Shown: positions 1-6,135 of the stretch, piece by piece
Layout: every line of letters begins with the position of its first letter
How positions within the stretch are numbered: position 1 is the first letter of the stretch
From: an uncultured Clostridia bacterium
Lineage (GTDB): Bacteria > Bacillota > Clostridia > Oscillospirales > Acutalibacteraceae
DNA: 8,289 nt
Assembly (NCBI GenBank): GCA_946187095.1
Contig: CAMHPW010000040.1
Location: 1 to 8,289 of the forward strand
Reading direction: 5' to 3'
Notes under the pieces: model-generated
The model's input: only the letters and a program-made list of their open reading frames with translations
What the model was told of the DNA's origin: nothing
Databases searched by the model: none
Program-made: the position numbers and the translations under genes

Positions 1-29
1 CCCAATCACAAGCCCCCTCAGATAAAAAA
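1..29 (-). other. Short region after cvpA, possible ribosome binding site of a next gene
   Basis: Read on the minus strand, the bases after the cvpA stop hold a T-run and then a purine-rich GAGGGGG (positions 13-19), followed by GTG ATT GGG at 9-1. This could be the ribosome binding site and first codons of another minus-strand gene cut by the window edge. The gap of three bases between the G-run and GTG is short, so this is only a suggestion. No hairpin is visible, so there is no evident terminator for cvpA here. Confidence 0.2.
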
Positions 30-746
30 TTATTTCAGCATAAGCATTGACAATATTTTATCCGGCATACTGTATTGATAAATAAATTTATATATTACTG
101 TCTCACTGATACTCTTATTGATATACTCATAGGATTCAGGCGACAGAAACATGGATGAAAAATAGATCAGCAGTGTGATCATCATGATGATAAAAGCCGA
201 TTCCGCTATGCCGAACAATCCGCCGAATGTTTTATTCACATTCCCCAGCTTGACAGCCTCCACTACTTTTGTTGCAAAACGTGCCGCAAATTTCAATCCT
301 ACCGATATCAATATGAAAAGTATGACCGTCAGCACCGTTGATACAAGTCTTTGTGCATACGGTCTGATTGCCCCCTCTATCAATTCAGGTACACTGAATG
401 TCGTCGTACTCATGTCCGATGCCAATTTTTCCGTATGTATTCCCGGTATCGAAAGCATATTCACAACCGAATTCGGCAGCTTTTCGAGTATTGCCGCCGC
501 CTTCTCGATATCACTGATATCTGCCGGCATATTTTCCATCGCCCTGTTGACCGAATTCATGATCGTGCTTTTAATGAAGCTGTCATAGATCAGCGGCGAA
601 AACATGGAACCCAACACCGGTGCAACTCCACACGCCACTATCGTTCCAAAGACATTCACTACCGATACCAGCAAGCCCTTTTTAAATCCTGCTATCGCAA
701 ACAATACCACCAATGCCACAACTCCGATGTCCAGCAACAATGCCAT
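30..746 (-). CDS. CvpA family membrane protein
   Basis: A 238-residue integral membrane protein resembling the CvpA (colicin V production) family. Family members are inner-membrane proteins; in Proteobacteria they are linked to envelope stress tolerance, and the molecular role in Firmicutes is not established. Hydrophobic segments are visible at about 3-20, 27-46, 134-155 and 177-198. The N-terminal pattern LDIGVVALVVLFAIAGFKKG and the later FGGLFGIAES (about 174-183) are typical of the family. Between membrane segments 2 and 3 there is a long soluble stretch (about 50-130), which makes the protein longer than the roughly 160-180 residues of the classical E. coli type. The ATG start follows AGGTGATGTAAT, giving a usable ribosome binding site. 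The gene has its own promoter (784-812) and is separated from plsY by a terminator and an inverted-repeat element, so it is probably transcribed independently. The family call is fairly sure; the function is not. Confidence 0.8.
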   Translation of the reverse strand: MALLLDIGVVALVVLFAIAGFKKGLLVSVVNVFGTIVACGVAPVLGSMFSPLIYDSFIKSTIMNSVNRAMENMPADISDIEKAAAILEKLPNSVVNMLSIPGIHTEKLASDMSTTTFSVPELIEGAIRPYAQRLVSTVLTVILFILISVGLKFAARFATKVVEAVKLGNVNKTFGGLFGIAESAFIIMMITLLIYFSSMFLSPESYEYINKSISETVIYKFIYQYSMPDKILSMLMLK

Positions 747-783
747 ATTACATCACCTGTCCTTTTTAAAAATATTCGTTCAA

Positions 784-812
784 ATTATAACATATCTTTC
801 AACAGTCTACAA
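784..812 (-). promoter_or_regulatory. Predicted cvpA promoter, extended -10
   Basis: On the minus strand a perfect TATAAT (784-789) is preceded by TG one base upstream (TGTTATAAT), an extended -10. A weak -35, TTGTAG (807-812), sits exactly 17 bp upstream. The predicted start of transcription is about 30 bases before the cvpA ATG. The -35 matches consensus at only three of six positions, which the extended -10 could compensate. It lies 12 bp from the edge of the inverted-repeat element, so the promoter is outside that element. Confidence 0.65.
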
Positions 813-824
813 GATATTTTTTAC

Positions 825-1099
825 ACTATAAATGAGCAAATTCCGAATTCTTTGTGAAACTGCACAATATTCGCAAGTCCCCGACCTCTCCACCACCGCC
901 TGCGGCGGCGGTTCCCCTCTCCTTACGAAGGAGAGGCAAGAGTGACTTCCACAAGTCATCAACTGACCGCAAGGCAAAAAGTTGGCTTGCCTCCCCTGAT
1001 TTCAGGGGAAGTGCCGAGCGTAGCGAGGCGGAGAGGTTAAATGCGGCGACAGCCGCATAGACGTTTTTTGTGCAGCTTTCAAATTTGCTCATTTATAGT
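825..1099. mobile_element. MITE-like palindromic element with 18-bp terminal inverted repeats
   Basis: The ends ACTATAAATGAGCAAATT (825-842) and its exact reverse complement (1082-1099) form a perfect 18-bp inverted repeat. It continues inward with a near match: TGAAACTGCACA at 855-866 against TGTGCAGCTTTCA at 1070-1082, with one extra base. The interior is much richer in G+C than the A+T-rich flanks and is built of nested hairpins: ACCGCC/GGCGGT (895-900/907-912), CCTCTCCTT/AAGGAGAGG (916-924/928-936), GGCAAG/CTTGCC (935-940/986-991), CCCCTGA/TCAGGGG (993-999/1002-1008), ATGCGGC/GCCGCAT (1041-1047/1052-1058), and a closing pair ACCTCTCC/GGAGAGGT (884-891/1030-1037). It encodes no transposase. 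Open frames across it are low-complexity and unconvincing. Its size, terminal repeats and lack of coding capacity fit a non-autonomous miniature element. The repeat ends contain TATA, so a TA target duplication is possible but not provable from one copy. From memory, similar CTCTCC-hairpin modules recur in ruminococcal genomes, but I could not check that. Confidence 0.7.
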
Positions 1100-1113
1100 T
1101 TTACATATATACC

Positions 1114-1151
1114 AAAAACAGCAATCAACCCTTTCGCCGACTGCTGTTTTT
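1114..1151 (-). terminator. Intrinsic terminator after plsY (probably bidirectional)
   Basis: The arms AAAAACAGCAATC (1114-1126) and GACTGCTGTTTTT (1139-1151) form a stem with one A-C mismatch. On the minus strand the stem is followed by the run of T that is part of the arm. It begins 8 bases after the plsY stop codon, the expected position for the end of the der-plsY transcript. Because both arms end in A or T runs, it could also stop plus-strand transcription. Confidence 0.75.
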
Positions 1152-1158
1152 TTCAACT

Positions 1159-1866
1159 TCATTTCTTTTTGTCCGTGATCTTCTTTTCTTCGCCTTTGAG
1201 AAGCCTTTTGATATTATCTTTATGACGTACTATTACAAGTATTCCCGTGATCAGTGCCAGTATTGCCGAATACCATACAAACGGCATTGTCGGGTTCTGC
1301 AGCGGTGTCACTGCACCAAGCACTCCGTTATGATCAAGTATTCTCAATACAAATGCCGTGATCGGATATGCCGATGCATTGAACAATGCACATACGGATA
1401 TAATCTTCGTTGCCGTGAATACGACCGCAAATATCAGCAGTGCCACGATAAGCACTCTCCAGTCCGTCATCAGCATGACTGCCGCTGTCGTCACAACTCC
1501 CTTGCCGCCTTTGAATTTATAATATACAGGCATGGTATGTCCTACCACGGCAAACAAGCCTGCTGTACACATCAGATAATATCTCTGCAGTTCAGGTTCG
1601 CCCCACATGATAAAATATGCGATCGCAACGGATATGACACCCTTCAAAAAATCTCCTACGAAAGTGATGACCGCAGGCACTTTGCCGACACATCTCAATA
1701 CATTCGTGAATCCTGCATTGCCGCTGCCGAGTGTCCTGATATCCTTATGCAGAACGATCTTCGTTACTATAATAGACGTATTCACACTGCTGATCAGATA
1801 TGCCGCCGCTACCGCTATGATTATCCTTAACCAATATGCCGAAAAAAATCCCAATATCTCGCCCAT
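1159..1866 (-). CDS. plsY: Glycerol-3-phosphate acyltransferase PlsY
   Basis: A 235-residue multi-pass membrane enzyme. PlsY transfers an acyl group from acyl-phosphate (made by PlsX) to the 1-position of glycerol-3-phosphate, giving lysophosphatidic acid, the first step of phospholipid synthesis in most bacteria. Conserved motifs are visible: GSGNAGFTNVLR (47-58; the usual form has A where F53 stands), GDFLKG (71-76), GH at 109-110 followed by KFKGGKGVVTTAA (117-129), and the C-terminal RHKDNIKRLLKGEE (214-227). Hydrophobic segments lie near 12-30, 63-88, 98-115, 138-170 and 196-213. The length is slightly above the usual 190-220 because of a basic lysine-rich tail. The ATG is preceded by GGAGTGAG at a good distance. 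It lies 86 bp after der and probably shares its transcript; the adjacent terminator ends the unit. No plsX, plsC or gpsA is visible in the window. Confidence 0.95.
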   Translation of the reverse strand: MGEILGFFSAYWLRIIIAVAAAYLISSVNTSIIVTKIVLHKDIRTLGSGNAGFTNVLRCVGKVPAVITFVGDFLKGVISVAIAYFIMWGEPELQRYYLMCTAGLFAVVGHTMPVYYKFKGGKGVVTTAAVMLMTDWRVLIVALLIFAVVFTATKIISVCALFNASAYPITAFVLRILDHNGVLGAVTPLQNPTMPFVWYSAILALITGILVIVRHKDNIKRLLKGEEKKITDKKK

Positions 1867-1952
1867 TTTTACTCACTCCACAAAATAATGCATAATTATT
1901 TTTTATTTTCCGAAATTTACAACAAGCCCGCTGTTCACAATTCAATTATGAA
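1867..1952. repeat. der-plsY spacer with two A+T-rich palindromes
   Basis: The 86-bp gap contains AATTCA/TGAATT with a 4-base loop (1939-1954, overlapping the end of der) and AAAATAAT/ATTATTTT with a 5-base loop (1882-1902). Both are almost wholly A+T, so they would be weak RNA hairpins; they may be DNA palindromes or weak pause sites rather than true terminators. I do not see a good sigma-A promoter for plsY here. Confidence 0.4.
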
Positions 1953-3278
1953 TTATTTCTTCTCTCCACGTTCCCTTATGATGAATCTGATCGGAGTACC
2001 CTGCATTCCGAATGTTTCCCTTATCCTGTTTTCAAGGTATCTCTGATACGAAAAATGAAACAGTTCCGCCGAATTCACAAAAAAGACAAATGTAGGCGGC
2101 TTCACGGATGCCTGTGTCATATAGAGTATTTTCAAGCGTCTGCCCTTGTCTGTAGGCGGCTGTACTCTTGAAGTTGCCTCTGCCAGCAAGTCATTCAGCA
2201 TTCCCGTTGTGATTCTCATCGCCGCCGAATTCACGACTGTAATAATTAACTCAAACAGCCTGTCAAGCCTTTGTCCCGTCTTTGCGGATATAAACACCAT
2301 CGGTGCATACGACATGAACGAAAAATCATTTTCCAGCTTCTTTCTGTATTCGTCCATCGTCTTAGTATTCTTTTCGACAGCATCCCATTTATTCACGACA
2401 ATAATGCTTGCCTTGCCCGATTCATGTGCAAGCCCTGCTATCTTTGAATCCTGTTCCGTAAAGCCGACTGTTGCGTCTATCATGATCAGGCAGACATCAC
2501 TGCGTTCTATCGCCATTTTTGCACGGATAATACTGTACTTTTCGATTTCATCTTCAATGCGGCTGTTTCTTCGGATACCTGCGGTATCCGTGAGCTTGAA
2601 TCTGCCGAATTTATTTTTGATTTCCGTGTCAATGCTGTCACGGGTAGTGCCTGCGATATTCGATACGATACATCTTTCTTCACCTGTAATCTTATTCACA
2701 AGCGAAGATTTGCCTGCATTCGGTCTGCCTATTATCGCAACGCTGATAATATCACTTTCTTCTTCATTTTCGGGCTGTTCGGGCAGATACTCAAACACCG
2801 CATCCAACAGATCGCCCGTACCGTGTCCATGCACGGAAGATACCTGTATCGGATCACCCAAGCCCAGATTATAGAATTCATAAAAATCAGGATCGGGCTC
2901 GCCTACTTTATCGCACTTGTTCACGCACAATACGACAGGTCTGCCGCTTTTCTGAAGCATTGATGCCACTTCATGATCTGTTGCAACAACACCGCTTTTG
3001 ATATCCGTCACCAGCACGATCACATCTGCCGCATCTATCGCAAGCTGTGCCTGCACCCTCATCTGCTTCAGTATGATATCTTCCGAATACGGCTCTATAC
3101 CGCCCGTATCTACAAGGGATATCTTCCTGTTTCTCCATTCACATTCGCCGAAAATCCTGTCCCTTGTCACTCCCGGCGTGTCATTCACTATCGCAATTCT
3201 GTCACCGACCAGCTTGTTGAAAAGCGTGGATTTTCCCACATTTGGTCTGCCGACTATTGCCACTACAGGTTTTGCCAT
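1953..3278 (-). CDS. der: Ribosome biogenesis GTPase Der (EngA)
   Basis: A 441-residue essential GTPase with two tandem G domains and a C-terminal KH-like domain, which acts in maturation of the 50S subunit. In domain 1 the P-loop is GRPNVGKS (10-17), with DTGG (57-60) and NKCD (120-123). In domain 2 the P-loop is GRPNAGKS (184-191), with DTAG (231-234) and NKWD (296-299). The KH-like region spans about 350-441 and includes KILYMTQASVKPPTFVFFVN (383-402) and the conserved GTPIRFIIR (427-435). An acidic linker (about 168-176) joins the two G domains. The start chosen is the ATG at 3278, because it follows AAGGGGTG (3284-3291) and begins with the family-typical MAKPVVAIVGRPNVGKS. The open frame runs upstream to 3476, but that part overlaps rpmF and lacks family resemblance. 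Length is typical. The terminator at 3304-3332 lies only about 25 bases upstream, and no clear promoter separates the two. Confidence 0.97.
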   Translation of the reverse strand: MAKPVVAIVGRPNVGKSTLFNKLVGDRIAIVNDTPGVTRDRIFGECEWRNRKISLVDTGGIEPYSEDIILKQMRVQAQLAIDAADVIVLVTDIKSGVVATDHEVASMLQKSGRPVVLCVNKCDKVGEPDPDFYEFYNLGLGDPIQVSSVHGHGTGDLLDAVFEYLPEQPENEEESDIISVAIIGRPNAGKSSLVNKITGEERCIVSNIAGTTRDSIDTEIKNKFGRFKLTDTAGIRRNSRIEDEIEKYSIIRAKMAIERSDVCLIMIDATVGFTEQDSKIAGLAHESGKASIIVVNKWDAVEKNTKTMDEYRKKLENDFSFMSYAPMVFISAKTGQRLDRLFELIITVVNSAAMRITTGMLNDLLAEATSRVQPPTDKGRRLKILYMTQASVKPPTFVFFVNSAELFHFSYQRYLENRIRETFGMQGTPIRFIIRERGEKK

Positions 3279-3303
3279 AATTTCACCCCTTATCTGCAAC
3301 AAT

Positions 3304-3332
3304 AAAAAAAGAGAAGGAATCGCTCCCTCTCT
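3304..3332 (-). terminator. Intrinsic terminator after rpmF
   Basis: On the minus strand a stem of about 10 pairs (including G-T pairs) with a 3-base loop occupies 3332-3310 and is followed by a run of T (3309-3304). This is a clear rho-independent terminator 40 bases past the rpmF stop. It also lies in the short leader before der, where read-through would be needed if der has no promoter of its own. Confidence 0.85.
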
Positions 3333-3372
3333 GTTTTTGTGAAAAAAATCGAAGGGCTTTTTTATATCAAAA

Positions 3373-3558
3373 TCAAGCCTCTTCCTGTGCAACAACTGCT
3401 CTGCCTCTGTAAGTACCGCAGTTTGAGCAGGCTCTGTGAGCGAGCTTATATTCACCGCAGTCAGGGCATTTTGCAAGTGCAGGAGCTGTCAGCTTCCATA
3501 CTGCCGAACGTCTTGTGTTCTTTCTTGCTTTAGAAGTTTTTCTCTTGGGTACTGCCAT
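3373..3558 (-). CDS. rpmF: 50S ribosomal protein L32
   Basis: A 61-residue basic protein of the large ribosomal subunit. It starts with the family-typical [18 protein letters not shown] and carries the zinc-ribbon cysteines as two CxxC pairs, CPDC (31-34) and CSNC (44-47). This is the cysteine-containing, zinc-binding form of L32 rather than a cysteine-free paralogue. The ATG at 3558 is preceded by a strong AAGGAGG (3568-3574). The open frame extends 13 codons further upstream, but those codons include the ribosome binding site and are not coding. It follows the YceD gene by 35 bases, the conserved bacterial pairing, and is closed by a terminator. In many Firmicutes plsX follows this pair; here it does not. 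Confidence 0.97.
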   Translation of the reverse strand: MAVPKRKTSKARKNTRRSAVWKLTAPALAKCPDCGEYKLAHRACSNCGTYRGRAVVAQEEA

Positions 3559-3593
3559 TTTTCTTCTCCTCCTTGATAATAAAGTACCGAAAA

Positions 3594-4079
3594 TCACTCT
3601 GACAGAAGCTGTCTGAGCACTGCCAGTCTCGGATCGGGTTCATGCTTTTGGCATGAACATTCTCCTTCATTCAGATTTTTTCCGCACTTCGGACACAAGC
3701 CCTTACAAGATTCTTTGCAGAGGAACTTTGACGGAAGTTCCAGAAGAATATCATCTCTGAGTAAAGACACAGTATCGAGCTTATAGTCAGGTGCTTGTAT
3801 ATAGTCATCGCTTTCGTCCTCACGGGCTTCTGCAATGAGAATATGACTGAACTGAAATACAAAATGCTTTTTCAAAGGCTCAAGGCATCTGTCACATTCA
3901 CAAAAATAATCCAATCCGACATCCGCCTCAAACTCGGCAACCCCCGCCCTGTTCCTCACGGTGATATCCGCTGAAACGGGCTCTCTGAAATTCTCGTGCA
4001 TATCGGGAAAATTCATTTCTTCATGCACGGAAAGGCTCTCATTTTCATTAAGAAACACTTTCTTCAAATCAAGGATCAC
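3594..4079 (-). CDS. YceD / DUF177 family protein, GTG start
   Basis: A 161-residue member of the YceD (DUF177) family, almost always encoded just before rpmF. In plants a homologue takes part in 23S rRNA accumulation, and a ribosome-related role is assumed in bacteria. The family CxxC-like block [10 protein letters not shown] (60-69) is present, followed by an acidic stretch (85-92, containing EDESDD) and the C-terminal block LELPSKFLC (113-121). Then come C125, C129 and C132 and the CSCQ motif (C141, C143), suggesting metal binding. The ending [11 protein letters not shown] is family-typical. The start is GTG (4079-4077), five bases after AGAGGTG. An ATG two bases upstream in another frame is immediately followed by TGA, so it cannot start this protein. 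Transcription comes from the strong promoter at 4119-4147, with a leader of about 35 bases. Confidence 0.9.
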   Translation of the reverse strand: MILDLKKVFLNENESLSVHEEMNFPDMHENFREPVSADITVRNRAGVAEFEADVGLDYFCECDRCLEPLKKHFVFQFSHILIAEAREDESDDYIQAPDYKLDTVSLLRDDILLELPSKFLCKESCKGLCPKCGKNLNEGECSCQKHEPDPRLAVLRQLLSE

Positions 4080-4118
4080 ATTATCACCTCTGCCGAATCA
4101 TTTAAAACGCCTTTTTCT

Positions 4119-4147
4119 ATTATAATAATCCGAAACCGCTTTGTCAA
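4119..4147 (-). promoter_or_regulatory. Perfect consensus sigma-A promoter for yceD-rpmF
   Basis: On the minus strand TTGACA (4142-4147) and TATAAT (4119-4124) are separated by exactly 17 bp. Both hexamers match consensus at all six positions. It lies in the 94-bp gap between the DUF5711-like gene and yceD, pointing at yceD. Such strength fits a ribosomal protein transcript. Confidence 0.92.
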
Positions 4148-4173
4148 TAGTTTTTCTTCAAATTCTCCCAAAT

Positions 4174-5424
4174 TTATTCTTTTGCGGAGATATTATAAAG
4201 GCTGCTTTTGCCAAGAATATAGACACTGTTTGCATCCGCAAAGCGTATTTTCCTTGAATCGCCCGTTGACTTCATGTCGGCGATCCGTTTGCCCTTCATA
4301 TCGTATACCGCCACATCTTCATCAAACAAAACGGCGATCCTGCTATATTTGCAGTCGACGGAAAGCACCTGTCGGTTTGTCATGATATCGGCTGCATTTT
4401 TTCCGTTTTCATCCGTCATCATCACTTCGCATTCCTTGCCGTCAGGCGTTGACGAAAGCGATAAAAGCATCCCCTTCTGCCTGTCAAGCGTATATGTCGT
4501 CAGGAATTTGCCATGATAATCTATGTTCGCCTTTGAACCGTCATTGATATTGATATAATACGCTGCTTTATCTCCTACCGCAACCGCATTGCCGTTGTCA
4601 AGATATTTGACATCATAGATATATATTTCATCAAATTCATATCTCTGCAAATAACTGCTTTGCGAAAAATCCAGCACATACAGTACAGAAAGCAGACTTC
4701 CGCCCTTTGCGGAAAGTCCCGATACCACTGCCCTCGTTCCGTCTGCATTGACCGAAACTTTATTCACATAGAAATCCGCAAACGAATAAGCATACATTTC
4801 AAGACCGTCTTTTCTGTATACCGTCAGCTTTGCCAGATAATCACTGTCCTCCGTCAGTATACAGTAAATGCCTTTCGGACATACATCTGCACAGAATATC
4901 TTGTTTTCCGTCAGACCTGTTTTCAGAACACTTTTTCTGTCTATGATCGTATAGCCCGTTGCTCCTGCATTATACACGATCGAATAATAGGAATTCGTAC
5001 TCAGTACGGGATTTGCAAAGGCATGGCTGACTTCCTGATATTTTCCTGCATTGGAATTCAATACAGTGATAGACGTATCACTGCAGTATACGGGCACTCC
5101 GTCCATTAAATCGAAATTTCCCATTTCCACATCAGCACCTGAAAAACCTGCAGGATAACCTTCGCCCTCAGATTTTCCCAGAAGGTCATATTCTACCCAG
5201 CGTGATATATTCTCCGGTGTCAGCTTGTCTATATTCATCAGTGCCATTACCACTATCACAGACAATACCAATATCAGAAATGCCTTAAAAAATTTCTTTG
5301 TCGCATTTTCGGGCAGCGGATCGGTATCCTTGATCTCCGCCAGCGGTGCATCTTCATAGCTGATATGCTCTCTCTCTGTATCACCGGCTATTTTTTTGAT
5401 ATATTCCCTTTTTTTCTTGTCCAT
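4174..5424 (-). CDS. Membrane-anchored propeller-like protein (DUF5711-like)
   Basis: A 416-residue protein of unknown function. From memory it resembles the DUF5711 family of Firmicutes proteins. The first 46 residues are charged and probably cytoplasmic; one transmembrane segment follows at about 47-63 (FKAFLILVLSVIVVMALM region). The rest is a large domain, predicted outside the cell, made of repeated short strands with turns such as VSVNADGTRAVV, YDVKYLDNGNAVAV and YTLDRQKGMLLSL, suggesting a beta-propeller (WD40 or YncE-like) fold. No catalytic motif is evident. The ATG at 5424 is chosen because AAGGGA (5431-5436) stands six bases before it. A GTG at 5439, directly after the tsaB stop, is an alternative giving five more residues. 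It follows tsaB with almost no gap and is probably co-transcribed. The operon position usually held by rimI next to tsaB is taken by this gene here. No terminator is seen after it. Confidence 0.65.
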   Translation of the reverse strand: MDKKKREYIKKIAGDTEREHISYEDAPLAEIKDTDPLPENATKKFFKAFLILVLSVIVVMALMNIDKLTPENISRWVEYDLLGKSEGEGYPAGFSGADVEMGNFDLMDGVPVYCSDTSITVLNSNAGKYQEVSHAFANPVLSTNSYYSIVYNAGATGYTIIDRKSVLKTGLTENKIFCADVCPKGIYCILTEDSDYLAKLTVYRKDGLEMYAYSFADFYVNKVSVNADGTRAVVSGLSAKGGSLLSVLYVLDFSQSSYLQRYEFDEIYIYDVKYLDNGNAVAVGDKAAYYININDGSKANIDYHGKFLTTYTLDRQKGMLLSLSSTPDGKECEVMMTDENGKNAADIMTNRQVLSVDCKYSRIAVLFDEDVAVYDMKGKRIADMKSTGDSRKIRFADANSVYILGKSSLYNISAKE

Positions 5425-5439
5425 AATCATTCCCTTCAC

Positions 5440-6135
5440 TCAAAGACCTTTGGCAAGCCTTTCTCTTTCCGCCTGCGGCAGTCTCAGATACAGCGGCATC
5501 AGTTCATCCGATGTACAAAGCTGCTCTCTCCATGCCATCTTTTCGGCAGCCCTCGCCGTTCCGTAGGCGTGCTGAAACCGGATATTCTCCGGCACCAACT
5601 CCACATTTTCCATATCTTCAAATGCCTTTTTGCATATCTGTGCACCGTCACCTGCAAGATATATCCTGTCACAATACTTTTTTAATTCCTGTTTCAGCTC
5701 AGCTATACTCAATGCCCTGTCAGGCGTGAGCCTTTCAACCGTTCCGCCTTTCATCTCAAAAATCGCATTATACACCTGTGAACATCTTGCGTCCATCACT
5801 GCACATATTATCCCGCTCTCATACGGCATACTATATGCCATCGCTTCCAGTGTCGATACCGCCGCACACGGTTTCTCAAGCGGCATTGTCAAGCCCTTGA
5901 CGGAGGCAACACCTATTCTCACTCCCGTGAATGAACCCGGTCCCACGTTCACCGCAAATACATCTATCTCCTGTATCGCCGTACCTGTCATCTTCAAAAG
6001 AGATTCCACGATCGGCATCAACGTCTGACTGTGCGTTGTCTTTACATTCAGATAAAACTCTCCCAAAAGCCTGCCGCTGTCAACAAGGGCGGCTGATACA
6101 GGCGTTGCACTTGTATCTACTGCCAGTATTTTCAT
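5440..6135 (-). CDS. tsaB: tRNA t6A biosynthesis protein TsaB
   Basis: A 231-residue ASKHA-fold protein that pairs with TsaD in the complex transferring the threonylcarbamoyl group to A37 of ANN-decoding tRNAs. The start MKILAVDTSATPVSAALV is typical. HSQTLMP (35-41) and NVGPGSFTGVRIG (63-75) are the family's signature segments, and AVMDARCSQVYNAIF (112-126) is a third conserved block. The ATG overlaps the tsaE stop (ATGA), so translation is likely coupled. TsaB lacks catalytic activity of its own and depends on TsaD, which is not in the window. Length is normal for the family in Firmicutes. Confidence 0.95.
   Translation of the reverse strand: MKILAVDTSATPVSAALVDSGRLLGEFYLNVKTTHSQTLMPIVESLLKMTGTAIQEIDVFAVNVGPGSFTGVRIGVASVKGLTMPLEKPCAAVSTLEAMAYSMPYESGIICAVMDARCSQVYNAIFEMKGGTVERLTPDRALSIAELKQELKKYCDRIYLAGDGAQICKKAFEDMENVELVPENIRFQHAYGTARAAEKMAWREQLCTSDELMPLYLRLPQAERERLAKGL

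Noticed and set aside
826..1092. Two open frames (88 codons minus, 68 codons plus) inside the inverted-repeat element
   Set aside because: They are formed by hairpin sequence, with runs of Pro, Ala and Gly, have no ribosome binding site, and begin or end in the terminal repeat. Such frames are often mis-annotated.
1222..1830. 202-codon plus-strand open frame
   Set aside because: Antisense to plsY; unusually rich in Cys, Arg and Tyr, as expected from reading a membrane protein gene backwards.
1886..1952. Possible plsY promoter in the A+T-rich spacer
   Set aside because: Pairs such as TTGTAA with TAATTA match the -10 poorly; A+T richness alone produces such hits.
2146..2874. 242-codon plus-strand open frame
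   Set aside because: Lies wholly antisense to the conserved der gene, has a serine-rich low-complexity translation, and shows no recognisable domain.
3376..3420. Possible der promoter near the end of rpmF (TTGCAC and GATATA or TATAAA)
   Set aside because: Spacing is 18-20 bp with poor hexamer matches; not strong enough to list.
3279..3476. 66-residue N-terminal extension of Der
   Set aside because: It overlaps rpmF in another frame, crosses the terminator, and lacks family resemblance; the ATG at 3278 has a proper ribosome binding site.
3559..3597. 13-residue N-terminal extension of L32
   Set aside because: It includes the AAGGAGG ribosome binding site, and L32 proteins begin MAVPK.
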